The translations under genes and the position numbers were made by a program. Shown piece after piece: positions 47,499 to 56,210 of a DNA stretch of 64,000 nt; within the stretch, counting starts at the first letter, position 1; each line of letters starts with the position of its first letter. Source of the DNA: Mycolicibacter hiberniae (GTDB taxonomy: Bacteria; Actinomycetota; Actinomycetes; Mycobacteriales; Mycobacteriaceae); assembly GCF_010729485.1 (NCBI RefSeq), contig NZ_AP022609.1, positions 1,550,001 to 1,614,000 on the forward strand, written 5' to 3'. The notes below the pieces were generated by a model, which saw only the letters and a program-made list of their open reading frames with translations, made no database searches and was not told the DNA's origin.

Positions 47499-48518
47499 AT
47501 GCACATCGACGTCATGGCCCTGCCGCAGCCGTTGGGAAGCGCCGCCGAACTGGCCCGCAACACCCAGGCGGCCGGCTTCTCGGGTCTGTTGTTCACCGAG
47601 GCCGGGCGCACCGCCTACCTCACCGCCGCGGTCGCTTCGCAGGCCGCGCCCGGTCTCGAGCTGTCGACCGGAGTGGCGGTCGCTTTTCCGCGCAGCCCGT
47701 TCGTCACCGCGCAGTCGGCGTGGGAACTGCAGGAGGCCACCGGCGGCAGGTTCCGGCTCGGTCTGGGCACCCAGGTGCGCACGCATGTGGTGCGGCGTTA
47801 CGGGGCGACGTTCGATCACCCCGGTCCCCGGCTGCGCGACTACGTTCTTGCGGTCAAGGCCTGCTTTGGCGCCTTCCGAACCGGCAAGCTGGATCACCAT
47901 GGGCAGTTCTACGACCTCGATTTCATTACGCCGCAGTGGAGTCCCGGCCCCATCGAGGTAGCCGATCCCTGTGTAGACATCGCGGCGGTGGGCCCGTGGA
48001 TGTTGCGGATGGCCGGCGAAGTGGCCGACGGCGTGCACGTCCATCCGCTGGGGGAGCCCGGCTACCTCGCGCGTCACGTGGTGCCGAAGGTGGCCGAAGG
48101 AGCCGAGAAGGCCGGGCGTCGCCCCTCGGACATCGCTCTCATCGTGCCGGCGATGACCATCGTCGGTGACACCGATGAAGAGAGGAACAAGGAACGCGAG
48201 CTGGTGCGGGCCAGTTTGAGCTTTTACGGAAGCACTCCGAACTATGCCTTCATCTGGGATGAGGCCGGATTCGAGGGCACCACGGCGCGCATTCGCGAAA
48301 AGCAGAAGGCCGGCGACTTCGCGGGTATGGCAGCGCAGATCACCGACGAGCACCTTGCCCGCTTTGCGACCGAATCGACCTGGGATGGTTTGGCGGACAA
48401 GCTACTCGACAAGTACCGAGGAACGGCGACCCGCCTGGTTTTGTACAACGCCCTCGGCGATCCCGAGCGCCTCGAGCGTTACGGCGAGGTCGCCCAGCGG
48501 ATTCGAGCGGACAGCTGA
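47499..48518 (+). CDS. LLM-class F420-dependent oxidoreductase (TIGR03617-like)
   Basis: A 339-residue luciferase-like TIM-barrel enzyme. It opens with MHIDVMALPQPLG and has SGLLFTEAGRTAYL, the LELSTGVAVAFPRSPF strand, then RFRLGLGTQV, typical of mycobacterial F420-dependent LLM proteins of this group. The cofactor is probably F420, by family. The substrate is not known. It is divergent from the secreted FKBP gene with 95 bases between. Confidence 0.87.
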   Translation: MHIDVMALPQPLGSAAELARNTQAAGFSGLLFTEAGRTAYLTAAVASQAAPGLELSTGVAVAFPRSPFVTAQSAWELQEATGGRFRLGLGTQVRTHVVRRYGATFDHPGPRLRDYVLAVKACFGAFRTGKLDHHGQFYDLDFITPQWSPGPIEVADPCVDIAAVGPWMLRMAGEVADGVHVHPLGEPGYLARHVVPKVAEGAEKAGRRPSDIALIVPAMTIVGDTDEERNKERELVRASLSFYGSTPNYAFIWDEAGFEGTTARIREKQKAGDFAGMAAQITDEHLARFATESTWDGLADKLLDKYRGTATRLVLYNALGDPERLERYGEVAQRIRADS

Positions 48519-48521
48519 CAG

Positions 48522-49349
48522 CTAGGGCTTTGTCTTCCAGGGCTGTTCGTTGCGCCGCTGCCGTTCTCGTTCGTGGGCATGGTCTTTGACCCAGAACTCC
48601 TCGAAGCTCTCACCGCGACGCACGTTCGGGACCCGGTTCATGAGGTTGCTGAACCATTGCGGTGGCTCCGCCGGATCCCACTGGGGAACAACGGTGCTCA
48701 GTGCGGCCAGGGTCTTGAGAACGACGAAGATCGTGAACAGCGCCCGCGGAGCATCGGTGGCGGCGATGGCGAACAGTCCGAACAGCAACGTCATATGCAC
48801 GACCATGACGCGCCCCAGCCCGACGTTGGCGGCCATCTCGACATCGCGGAAGGACCAGCGGCGCAGGTTGGGCAGATCGAGCAGAAAATCCGCGGTCAGG
48901 AAGAGAAACACCGACAGGCATCCCCACCCGACACTGCGCCAGTTCAGGTCGATCAACGCAAGCTGCGGCGCACGGTTGTAGGTGAGCAACGCCAGAATGA
49001 CGGCAAGGAAGAACCCGTGGGCGGCGCAGAAGGCCAGGCTGATCAGCGCGAAACCGGACAGGAACGTCGAATTGGGCCCGCCGCCGGCCTGCTGCGGCCG
49101 GTAGCGGAAGTGCCCGTATCGGGGGTTGACGCGCTGGTGCACCGCGATGCGGCCGATCACGAACAGGCACATCGCCACGTTCTCGAACCAGTACACCACC
49201 ACAGTCGTCGCACCGGACCAGTGCTGCCCGAACCAGCCGAATGCCGGGACGGTGACCACGCCCAGCACGGTGAACACGTGAAAGGGCGAGAACGCGGGGC
49301 TGCGCCGCGACTCGGGTTCCGAATCGGGCTGCGCGGGCGGAAGGCTCAT
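48522..49349 (-). CDS. DUF6498-type membrane protein
   Basis: A 275-residue protein with about six membrane helices: VFTVLGVVTVPAFGWFG, TTVVVYWFENVAMCLFVIG, two central helices, then VMVVHMTLLFGLFAI and FTIFVVLKTLAAL. The VYWFENV motif is typical of DUF6498 proteins, whose function is not known. The C-terminal tail is charged (EEFWVKDHAHERERQRR). It converges with the LLM gene, three bases apart. Confidence 0.7.
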   Translation of the reverse strand: MSLPPAQPDSEPESRRSPAFSPFHVFTVLGVVTVPAFGWFGQHWSGATTVVVYWFENVAMCLFVIGRIAVHQRVNPRYGHFRYRPQQAGGGPNSTFLSGFALISLAFCAAHGFFLAVILALLTYNRAPQLALIDLNWRSVGWGCLSVFLFLTADFLLDLPNLRRWSFRDVEMAANVGLGRVMVVHMTLLFGLFAIAATDAPRALFTIFVVLKTLAALSTVVPQWDPAEPPQWFSNLMNRVPNVRRGESFEEFWVKDHAHERERQRRNEQPWKTKP

Positions 49350-49422
49350 CCTGCGGTCCTCCGGTGATGCATTGCATGATCATGGGCTGCCGGAGCTCAC
49401 CGGCGGGTCGGGTTCACCAACT

Positions 49423-50337
49423 TCACACCCGTGACCGGGCCGCGGTGAGGACGGCGTCGATGTCGCCCCACGTTCGGCGAATGATCTCGGCGACCGGCGG
49501 CAGGTCCACAATCCGGCAGGACACCTGGCCGGTATTGGCGACGCTGGCCTCCATATCGCCGCCGAAGTAGAGCTCGGTGATCTTGCCCAGCAGTTGCGAA
49601 TCGGATTCGTGTGCGGCGATCCGGGTGGCCAGTCCCGTGCGCAGCACGCGCATGGTCGGGTTGCCGGGTACGTCGAGCAGCACGGTGCCGGCGTCGTTGG
49701 CGGCGACGATGGCGTCCTTGAAGTTGGTGTGTACCGCCGACTCCTGGCTGGCGAGCATCCGGGTGCCCATCTGCACCCCCTCGGCGCCCAGCACCACGGA
49801 CGCGGCGGCCGACCGCGCGTCGCAGATGCCCCCGGCTGCGATGATCGGGAGGTCGACGTTCTCGGCCACCAGAGGCAGTAGCACCATGGTCGAGGCGCCG
49901 AGCAGGGACTTGAAGCCGCCGCCCTCCACGCCCTCGACCACCAGGGCGTCGACACCGGCGTCGGCGGCCTTGCGTGCGCCTTTGAGCGAGCCGACGACGT
50001 GGACCACCGTCATGCCGGCGTCCTGCAGCGGCTTGGTGAACAGCGCCGGGTCACCGGCGGAGGTGAAGACGTGGCATACCCCGGCCTCGGCGAGCGCGTC
50101 GACGATCGAGGGATCCTTCTTCCAGCCCTGGATCATCAGGTTCGCCGCCACCGGTTTGTCGGTGAGCTCGCGGACGCGCCGAAGATCAGCACGCCCTTCC
50201 GGTGTCAGGGTCTCGATGACGCCCAGCCCGCCGGCCTGCGACACCGCGGCAGCGAGTTCGGCGCGTGCGATGTAGGTCATCGGGGCCTGGACGACGGGGT
50301 ATTGGATCCCGAGCAGAGCCTGGATGCGGTTGGTCAC
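49423..50337 (-). CDS. Nitronate monooxygenase family flavoprotein (second copy)
   Basis: A 304-residue nitronate monooxygenase-like TIM barrel binding FMN. Family marks are the N-terminal LLGIQYPVVQAPM, the VSQAGGLGVIETL loop, VEGVEGGGF and PIIAAGGICDARS, then GAEGVQMGTRML. It is about 70 residues shorter than the protein at 8961 and of a different subfamily. It starts at GTG 50337, and the frame upstream is not family-like. The substrate is unknown. Confidence 0.88.
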   Translation of the reverse strand: MTNRIQALLGIQYPVVQAPMTYIARAELAAAVSQAGGLGVIETLTPEGRADLRRVRELTDKPVAANLMIQGWKKDPSIVDALAEAGVCHVFTSAGDPALFTKPLQDAGMTVVHVVGSLKGARKAADAGVDALVVEGVEGGGFKSLLGASTMVLLPLVAENVDLPIIAAGGICDARSAAASVVLGAEGVQMGTRMLASQESAVHTNFKDAIVAANDAGTVLLDVPGNPTMRVLRTGLATRIAAHESDSQLLGKITELYFGGDMEASVANTGQVSCRIVDLPPVAEIIRRTWGDIDAVLTAARSRV

Positions 50338-50399
50338 GGCCCATTCAAACACCTGCGATGTCACCCGAAGGGGGCTTGGGAGGCAGGGCCGCCACCGTG

Positions 50400-51200
50400 T
50401 CAGGACGCGTCGGCCTGGGCGCTGGGCGCGCTGCCGTCGAGCAGGACCCGCGCCACCTGCTGGGGGTCGTCGGCCATCGGCACGTGGCCGCATCCGGTCA
50501 GCCGGATATGGCGGGCCTGAGGGAGCCGTTGGGCGGCGATGCGGGCTTGGTAGGGCAACAGGATCCGGTCACGTGCCGCCCAGGCCACCGTTACGGGAAT
50601 GTCTGCGCTGATCTGGCGGTCGAATACCTTCGCGGCGGGAAAGATCTGCTTCATCGCCGGAATGGCACGCCGCATGCCGTTGAGGTCTCCGACGAACTCC
50701 TCGGCCGGAATCCGTTCGGGGTGGGCTGAGACCACCGCCCCCATCAGTCGTCGCGCCCGGGGGGAGCGGGCGAGCCTGGGAGCGGCGGGCGCCAGCAGCC
50801 GGGCGCCGGTGGTCAGGAACCAGAAGACCAGGCGAACATAGGCGAAGTCGAGGGCGTTGTGCCAGTACGCCGCGGGAGACAGCACGGTAGCGCTGGAGAC
50901 CAGGTCGTCGGCGGCGGCCTCCAGCGCGATCCGGCCACCCAATGAGTATCCGGCGACGTGGGGGCGCTCGAGTCCCAGCTGCTCCAGAAGCCCGACGAGT
51001 TCCGTGCGCAGGGTTGCCTGCACATCACCGTCTTGCACCACCAAATCGTGGGACTCACCATGCCCGGGCAGGTCGAACAACACCACGGTGCGGTGGTCGG
51101 TCAGGTGCTCGAGAACGGGGTACCAGGCCTGCCTGCGGTGGGTGATCCCATGGATCAGGACCAGCGGATCACCAGTTCCGTGAACCTCGTATTTCAGCAT
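50400..51200 (-). CDS. Alpha/beta hydrolase
   Basis: A 266-residue alpha/beta hydrolase. The oxyanion motif is LIHGITH near residue 17, the nucleophile is in GYSLGGR near residue 86, the acid is in ARDRILLP and the His in GCGHVPM near residue 245. A cap of about 90 residues follows the nucleophile strand. It resembles esterases and haloperoxidase-type hydrolases of mycobacteria; the substrate is unknown. It is 62 bases upstream of the nitronate monooxygenase on the same strand. Confidence 0.87.
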   Translation of the reverse strand: MLKYEVHGTGDPLVLIHGITHRRQAWYPVLEHLTDHRTVVLFDLPGHGESHDLVVQDGDVQATLRTELVGLLEQLGLERPHVAGYSLGGRIALEAAADDLVSSATVLSPAAYWHNALDFAYVRLVFWFLTTGARLLAPAAPRLARSPRARRLMGAVVSAHPERIPAEEFVGDLNGMRRAIPAMKQIFPAAKVFDRQISADIPVTVAWAARDRILLPYQARIAAQRLPQARHIRLTGCGHVPMADDPQQVARVLLDGSAPSAQADAS

Positions 51201-51463
51201 GTCGATGCCCCCTCGTCGCGGCCGGCGATGGCGTCGGTGAACAACCGTCCCCCGGAAAACCGCCTGTCAACAACCGTAGCGGTACCGGTGCTCGCGTGGG
51301 GGCCGGCGGCGCTGAGGTCGGGGTCACTTCCGTGACGACGCGGTTCTGGGCGCCGCCGGAATCGCAGCGCACATTTCATCACGGTTGCAGTTGGGCAAAG
51401 GTACAGAAAGCTACCCGCGGAGTCAGGGCAGCTGACACCGGTTCGGTTCTACCGTGGGCCGCT

Positions 51464-51892
51464 ATGGCACTACTTCGCAGATTCGTGAAACGCGGGCGCG
51501 CGGTGCTTCACATCGTTGCCTGTGCCGCGATGGTGGCCGTGCTCGGATTCGCCACCACCGCCGTAGCCCATGCGGCCGCGGCTACGGCGACGCTGGCGGT
51601 GACCTCGACGTGGCAGACCGGCTTCATCGCCCGCTTCACCATCACGAACTGGAGCACGGTGCCGATGACTGATTGGCGGCTCGAATTCGACCTACCGGCC
51701 AATGAATCGATCCAGCACGCGTGGAACAGCAGCGTCGGCCGATCCGGCACGCACTATGTTCTGGGGCCGGCGAACTGGAATCGGATCATCGAGCCAGGAG
51801 GCTCCGCCACGGGTGGCTTCCGGGGAGTGGTGTCCGGGACATACGCACCACCGGTGAACTGCGTGCTGAATCGGCAGGTTCGCTGTTCCTAG
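51464..51892 (+). CDS. Secreted CBM2 carbohydrate-binding protein (Rv1987-like)
   Basis: A 142-residue exported protein consisting only of a signal peptide (VLHIVACAAMVAVLGFATTAVAHA, cleaved near HAAA) and a CBM2-type cellulose/chitin-binding domain. The domain has STWQTGFIARFTITN and the exposed tryptophans of the binding face (TDWRLEF, HAWNS, ANWNRII). Length and motifs match Rv1987 of M. tuberculosis (142 residues), once called a possible chitinase; no catalytic domain is present. The two cysteines at the C-terminus may form a disulfide. Confidence 0.88.
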   Translation: MALLRRFVKRGRAVLHIVACAAMVAVLGFATTAVAHAAAATATLAVTSTWQTGFIARFTITNWSTVPMTDWRLEFDLPANESIQHAWNSSVGRSGTHYVLGPANWNRIIEPGGSATGGFRGVVSGTYAPPVNCVLNRQVRCS

Positions 51893-51922
51893 AGGCGCGA
51901 ACAGCGCTCTGCCGCAGTCGAT

Positions 51923-53173
51923 CTAGTTATTGGTGGGCGGAGCTTGCGGTTGGAACGGCTCGTACCACCACCACTGGGCGCGTTCCCCGGTCGGTCCGAA
52001 ACAGGGCGCGACGGCGGGCGGTTCGCCGGTGGGTGGGCGTGCCAGCGATCCCGGGCGCAATCGCCTGCCGTCACTGTCGGTCACGGTGAGCCGGTTCGCC
52101 GGTCCGGTGATGGTGATGACGCCGCGATGATGAAGGCGATGATGATAGGGGCAGATCAGAACCAGGTTTTCCAGGTCGGTGGCGCCGCCGTCTTCCCAGT
52201 GCCGGATGTGGTGGGCGTGCAGACCGTGGGTGGCCGCACAGCCCGGGACGGCGCACGTCCGGTGCCGGTGTTCGAGTGCGCGGCGCAGCCGGCGGCTGAC
52301 CGTGCGAGTCGACCGACCGGAGCCGATCACCTCGCCGTCGCGTTCGAACCACACTTCGCACGTGGCGTCACACGACAGGCGCTGCCGCTCGGATTCCGGC
52401 AGGGCCGGGCCCAGGTGCAGGGCGCCGATCTGCCTTTCGACATCCACGTGCAGAACCACCGTCGTGCGTTGCCCGTGGGGCCGACGTTGCACCTCGACGT
52501 CCCATCCGGATTCGACCAGCCGCATGAACGCATCAATGTTCGTCGGCAGCGGCGGATGCTGCTCGACCTTGGTGCTGCTGTTCTCGCGGTCGCGGCTCCA
52601 CTCGGCGATCAGAGCGTCGCGATGCGACTGCAGTGCGGCATCGAACGTCGCTGATTCGGTGTGCGGCAGAGCGATACGCCAGATGTCGAGCTCGGCGTTG
52701 GACGTCTTGGTGATCGCGGGCCGCGGGTCGGGCCGGGGCTCGGGTTCGGGTCGCGGCTCCAGTTTGACCGCGGTGCGCAGTTGGTTGACGGTGGCACACG
52801 CCGCCAGTTGCGCGTAGTGCTCATCAGAGCCGTCGGCGGCCCGCTCGGCGATCACCCCGACCTGATCCAGGGATAGGCGGCCTTCCCGCATGCCTTCGGC
52901 GCAGCGGGGGAACTGCGCGAGCCGGTGTGCCACCGTGCTGATCGTGTGGGCGTTTGCCGATGACACCCCGGTCTTCCAGGCCACCAACGCCGCGATCGAT
53001 GGTGCCCCGGTAGAACCCCACAGCTGGTCGCGTTCGATCTCCGCGGCGATCTCGACGATGCGCCCATCGATTGCGTTGCGCTGACCGGTCAACTCCGCCA
53101 ACTCCTCGAACAGCACCTCAATGCGGGCGTCACCACGCGCTGCGACGCTGGTTACCGGTGCGATCGAGGTCAT
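51923..53173 (-). CDS. HNH endonuclease-motif protein, 13E12/DUF222 type
   Basis: A 416-residue protein of the 13E12 repeat family. It has an N-terminal helical DUF222 region (VLFEELAELTGQRNAIDGRI, landmark ELAELTGQR) and a C-terminal HNH motif with paired Cys (CAVPGC), LHAHHIRHWEDGG, NLVLICPYHHRLHH. A Pro/Arg-rich hinge (EPEPRPDPRP) lies in the middle. These genes occur in many copies in mycobacteria, and their function is unknown. ATG 53173 was chosen over GTG 53179. The 3' end is 30 bases from the CBM2 stop. Confidence 0.9.
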   Translation of the reverse strand: MTSIAPVTSVAARGDARIEVLFEELAELTGQRNAIDGRIVEIAAEIERDQLWGSTGAPSIAALVAWKTGVSSANAHTISTVAHRLAQFPRCAEGMREGRLSLDQVGVIAERAADGSDEHYAQLAACATVNQLRTAVKLEPRPEPEPRPDPRPAITKTSNAELDIWRIALPHTESATFDAALQSHRDALIAEWSRDRENSSTKVEQHPPLPTNIDAFMRLVESGWDVEVQRRPHGQRTTVVLHVDVERQIGALHLGPALPESERQRLSCDATCEVWFERDGEVIGSGRSTRTVSRRLRRALEHRHRTCAVPGCAATHGLHAHHIRHWEDGGATDLENLVLICPYHHRLHHRGVITITGPANRLTVTDSDGRRLRPGSLARPPTGEPPAVAPCFGPTGERAQWWWYEPFQPQAPPTNN

Positions 53174-53243
53174 AACCACAGCATGGCAGGAGGGTCCGAC
53201 AAGTCATCCGGTGCAAACTGCACCGGTGGTCGGGGAAGCTCGG

Positions 53244-54620
53244 TCAGGAGGCGACGCTGCTCGAGGAATCACGGGAGCGCAGGGGCGCCAGCCCGAGATG
53301 ATCGCGCAGTGTGGTGCCCGCGTAGTCGCTGCGGAACACGCCCCGCTCCTGCAGCAGGGGCACGACCTTGTCGACGAAGGGGCCGAGGCCGTCTGGAGTG
53401 ATGTGCGGCACCAGGATGAACCCGTCGCTGGCGTCGGCCTGGACCAATTCATTGATCCTGGCCGCGACGGTCGCGGGGGAGCCGATGAAGTTCTGCCTGC
53501 CGGTGACCTCGATGATCAGCTCACGGGTCGTCAGGTTTTCCGCCTGCGCCTTGGCACGCCACTCGTTCGCGGTCGCGACCGGATCGCGATACATCCGGAC
53601 GCTGGCCCGGCCGCGGGAGACGACGTTTTCGCCCACCACCGGATCGACGCTGGGCAGCGGCCCGTCCGGGTCGTGATCGGACAGGTCCCGGTTCCACAGC
53701 TGCTCAAGGAACTTGATGGCCGTCTGCGGCGAGACCTGAGCCAACCGCACCTCGTGGGCGAGATCCGCCGCCTCGGCGTCGGTGTCGCCGAGGATAAAGG
53801 TGGCTGCGGGCAGGATGAGCAACTCGTCATGGCGGCGGCCGTATTTGGTCAGCCGCCCCTTGACGTCGGAATAGAACGCCCGGCCCGCTTCCAGCGTGCT
53901 GTGGCGGGAGAAGATCGCGTCGGCATCGGCAGCTGCGAATTCGCGGCCCTCGTCGGAGTCACCCGCCTGGAAGATCACCGGCCTGCCCTGCGGGCTGCGT
54001 GGCACATTGAACTGCCCGGCAATATCGAAAAATGCGTCGCGGTGTACGAACTCACCAGGTGCGGGGTTGGCCAGGAACACACCGGAGTCCTTGTCGGTCA
54101 GGATCTCGTCGCCGTGCCAGGAGTCGAAGAGCTTCTGCGCGGTGCGCAGAAAGCTGCGGGCCCGGTCGTAGCGCTGGTGTTCGGGAAGATATCCGCCACG
54201 GCGGAAGTTCTTCCCGGTGAACGCATCCCAGGAGGTGACCACGTTCCACGCGGCCCGCCCGCCGGACAGGTGGTCCAGGCTGGCGAACTGTCGTGCGACT
54301 TCGTAGGGTTCGTTGAAGGTCGAATTGATGGTGCCCGCCAGTCCGAGACTGTCGGTGACCGCGGCCAGTGCTGCCAGCACTGTGAAGGTGTCGGGCCTGC
54401 CCACCACATCGAGGTCGTAGATCTGGTCGTTCTGCTCGCGCAGTCTTAGCCCCTCGGCGAGGAACAGGAAGTCGAATTTGCCGCGTTCGGCCGTCTGGGC
54501 GAACCTCACGAACGAGTCGAACTCGATGTGGCTGCCGGCTGCCGGGTCGCTCCACACTGTGGTGTTGTTGACGCCGGGGAAGTGCGCAGCGAGGTGAATC
54601 GACTTGATGGGCTTGGTCAT
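53244..54620 (-). CDS. LLM-class FMN-dependent monooxygenase (NtaA/DszA type)
   Basis: A 458-residue TIM-barrel monooxygenase of the NtaA/SnaA/DszA group, which uses FMNH2 from a separate reductase. Landmarks are KFDFLFLAEGL, the AGTINSTFNEPYEVARQFASLDHLSGGRAAWNVVTS region (landmark SGGRAAWNVVTS), PQGRPVIFQAGDSDEG and the final FRSDYAGTTLRDHLGL. Related enzymes oxidise sulfones, nitrilotriacetate or EDTA. It is the second gene behind a poly-cysteine leader, eight bases after the first, so use of an organic sulfur source is a fair guess. Confidence 0.9.
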   Translation of the reverse strand: MTKPIKSIHLAAHFPGVNNTTVWSDPAAGSHIEFDSFVRFAQTAERGKFDFLFLAEGLRLREQNDQIYDLDVVGRPDTFTVLAALAAVTDSLGLAGTINSTFNEPYEVARQFASLDHLSGGRAAWNVVTSWDAFTGKNFRRGGYLPEHQRYDRARSFLRTAQKLFDSWHGDEILTDKDSGVFLANPAPGEFVHRDAFFDIAGQFNVPRSPQGRPVIFQAGDSDEGREFAAADADAIFSRHSTLEAGRAFYSDVKGRLTKYGRRHDELLILPAATFILGDTDAEAADLAHEVRLAQVSPQTAIKFLEQLWNRDLSDHDPDGPLPSVDPVVGENVVSRGRASVRMYRDPVATANEWRAKAQAENLTTRELIIEVTGRQNFIGSPATVAARINELVQADASDGFILVPHITPDGLGPFVDKVVPLLQERGVFRSDYAGTTLRDHLGLAPLRSRDSSSSVAS

Positions 54621-54628
54621 ATCGGTTC

Positions 54629-55837
54629 CTACGTCAGGGCTTTCGCGTAGCGGTTTGCGGGACGTTCCAGGCCGAGAGACGCGCGCAAGGTGCTCTTTGC
54701 GTACTCGGTCCTGAACAGGCCGCGTCGCTGAAGTTCGGGCACCACAGCGTCGGTGATCTGGGTCAGATCGTGCGGCAGGGCCGCCGGACGTAGCCGGAAT
54801 CCTGCCAGGCCTGCGGCGTGCCATTGCTGCAGCAGATCGACCAATTCCGAAGGCGTGCCGGTGAAACGCCTGGCATCGCTGGTCCATTCGGCACCCGCCA
54901 GTTCGGCGAGGCGTCGTTGGCGCGCCTGCGCCCCACTCGTCGTATGGTCAAGTAAGATCGCGATGTCGCCGAAGAGCAGTACATCCTCGGTGCGCTGCAC
55001 GGCTTGCTGCGCCGCGGCCACCTGCTGCGCGATCGCGGCGACATCCGTGACCGCGTGTGGGGTCACGAATCCGACATCGGCGGTGCGGGCGATCAGCCGG
55101 TAGTCGTCGGCGCCGTGGTCGAGTGCGGCGACGATCGGTTGGCCCTGCGGCGGCCGGGGAGTGATCGAGGGTCCCTTGACCGAGAACCATCGCCCTTCGA
55201 AATCGATGTAGTGCAGCTTGTTCCGGTCGATGAATCGTCCGGTGGCGACGTCACGGATCTCAGCGTCGTCCTCCCAGGAGTCCCATAAACGGCGCAATAC
55301 TTCGACGTAGTCCGCCGTCTCATCGAAGTGCGCGCGTATCTCTGACCGCAATCGCTGGTCCCGCAGCGATCCGGGTACCGACGAGGTGATTTCGCGCCGG
55401 CCGAAGTGCGCGGCCGCATCTGCTCGGCCCGCGATCTGCACCCGCACCCCGGCGCGACCGCCACTGACGTAGTCGAGGGTGGCGATCGCCTTGGAGAGGT
55501 GAAACGGCTCGCTGTGGGTGGTCGTGATCGTCGGCATCAGACCCAACCCGGCCGTCCGCGGGGCGACCCTGGCGGCGATGAGCACCGCGTCAAGACGGCC
55601 GCGTACCCGGTCGACTCGTCGATCGGGAGCGAATCTGTCATCGGACTGCAGAGTGAAACCGTCTTCGATGGTGACGAAGTCCAGCAGACCGCGCTGGGCT
55701 TCGGCGACAAGGTCGGCCCAGTAGCCGGCTGTGAAGAGGTCCGCGGGCCTGGTGTCAGGATCTCGCCACGCACCGGGATGCCAACCGGCGCCGTCGAGTG
55801 CGACGGCCAGGTGAATCAATGCGGAATGTGCGGACAT
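54629..55837 (-). CDS. LLM-class flavin-dependent monooxygenase, first gene of the leader-controlled operon
   Basis: A 402-residue LLM enzyme related to its downstream neighbour. It has LIHLAVALDGAGWHPGAW at the N-terminus, LDFVTIEDGF, ATLDYVSGGRAGVRVQ and the end FRTEYAKSTLRASLGLERP, which parallels the neighbour's C-terminus. ATG 55837 is the family start, 64 bases past the stop of a 19-codon leader. The weak ribosome site (GACGAAAG) fits regulated translation. The substrate is unknown; sulfur scavenging is inferred from the leader. Confidence 0.87.
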   Translation of the reverse strand: MSAHSALIHLAVALDGAGWHPGAWRDPDTRPADLFTAGYWADLVAEAQRGLLDFVTIEDGFTLQSDDRFAPDRRVDRVRGRLDAVLIAARVAPRTAGLGLMPTITTTHSEPFHLSKAIATLDYVSGGRAGVRVQIAGRADAAAHFGRREITSSVPGSLRDQRLRSEIRAHFDETADYVEVLRRLWDSWEDDAEIRDVATGRFIDRNKLHYIDFEGRWFSVKGPSITPRPPQGQPIVAALDHGADDYRLIARTADVGFVTPHAVTDVAAIAQQVAAAQQAVQRTEDVLLFGDIAILLDHTTSGAQARQRRLAELAGAEWTSDARRFTGTPSELVDLLQQWHAAGLAGFRLRPAALPHDLTQITDAVVPELQRRGLFRTEYAKSTLRASLGLERPANRYAKALT

Positions 55838-55880
55838 GAAGTCAGGCTTTCGTCGGTCGGCGGGGGAGAAGGCGGCCGAA

Positions 55881-55917
55881 GCGGCGACGTTGCCCTTGCG
55901 GTTAAGACCGTCGCCGC
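55881..55917 (-). promoter_or_regulatory. Hairpin after the poly-cysteine codons (attenuator element)
   Basis: Perfect 9-bp arms GCGGCGACG and CGTCGCCGC with a 19-base loop lie on the transcript of the LLM operon. The first arm overlaps leader codons 15-18, directly after the three Cys codons, so a ribosome stalled on Cys would sit against it. The second arm lies 44 bases before the LLM start. Confidence 0.55.
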
Positions 55918-55961
55918 CCACGACAACAACACGACGCGATGCGGTCAGCTGCGGAACGCAC
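55902..55961 (-). CDS. Poly-cysteine leader peptide (19 residues)
   Basis: A 19-codon frame, GTG to TAA, encodes MRSAADRIASCCCRGRRRS. Codons 11-13 are three consecutive TGT cysteine codons, a rare codon choice in this GC-rich genome. GAGGA lies seven bases before the GTG, so it has its own ribosome site. Poly-cysteine short frames in front of sulfur genes are known in mycobacteria as cysteine-responsive attenuators. Between this frame and the LLM gene lies a 9-bp hairpin. Confidence 0.6.
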   Translation of the reverse strand: MRSAADRIASCCCRGRRRS

Positions 55962-56199
55962 AATCAGGTCCTCACGGTTCAGTCACTGGCGACTGTCCAA
56001 CCAATGCCCACTGTAACCGATTTGCGGCAACCAACATTCCCGCAAGAGGGGCTCCTCGGGTCAACTGCGCCGCCGTTCGGCCCCCGCCGCGTTTCACTCA
56101 TCCTGATCCGAAATAGGTTGTGCTGTATAGGCCCTCCCCGGACAGCCGGCGGGCGGGGAGAACCGCTGATTGGCATCGGAGCCGACGTGCGTCGCCCGT
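55962..56199. other. Divergent intergenic region between LLM genes
   Basis: The whole gap from the LLM start at 55837 to the opposite LLM start at 56211 is 373 bases. It holds the poly-cysteine leader and hairpin on the left and the candidate -10 of the right gene at 56200. Between them I see no gene; on the minus strand TACAGT (TANNNT type) near 56010-56015 is a possible -10 for the leader transcript, without a convincing -35. Confidence 0.5.
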
Positions 56200-56205
56200 T
56201 ATCGT
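56200..56205 (+). promoter_or_regulatory. Candidate -10 box of a leaderless LLM gene
   Basis: TATCGT (TANNNT) lies five bases before the ATG at 56211, and no ribosome site is visible, so transcription may begin at the start codon itself, as is common in mycobacteria. Confidence 0.4.
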
Positions 56206-56210
56206 GAATT

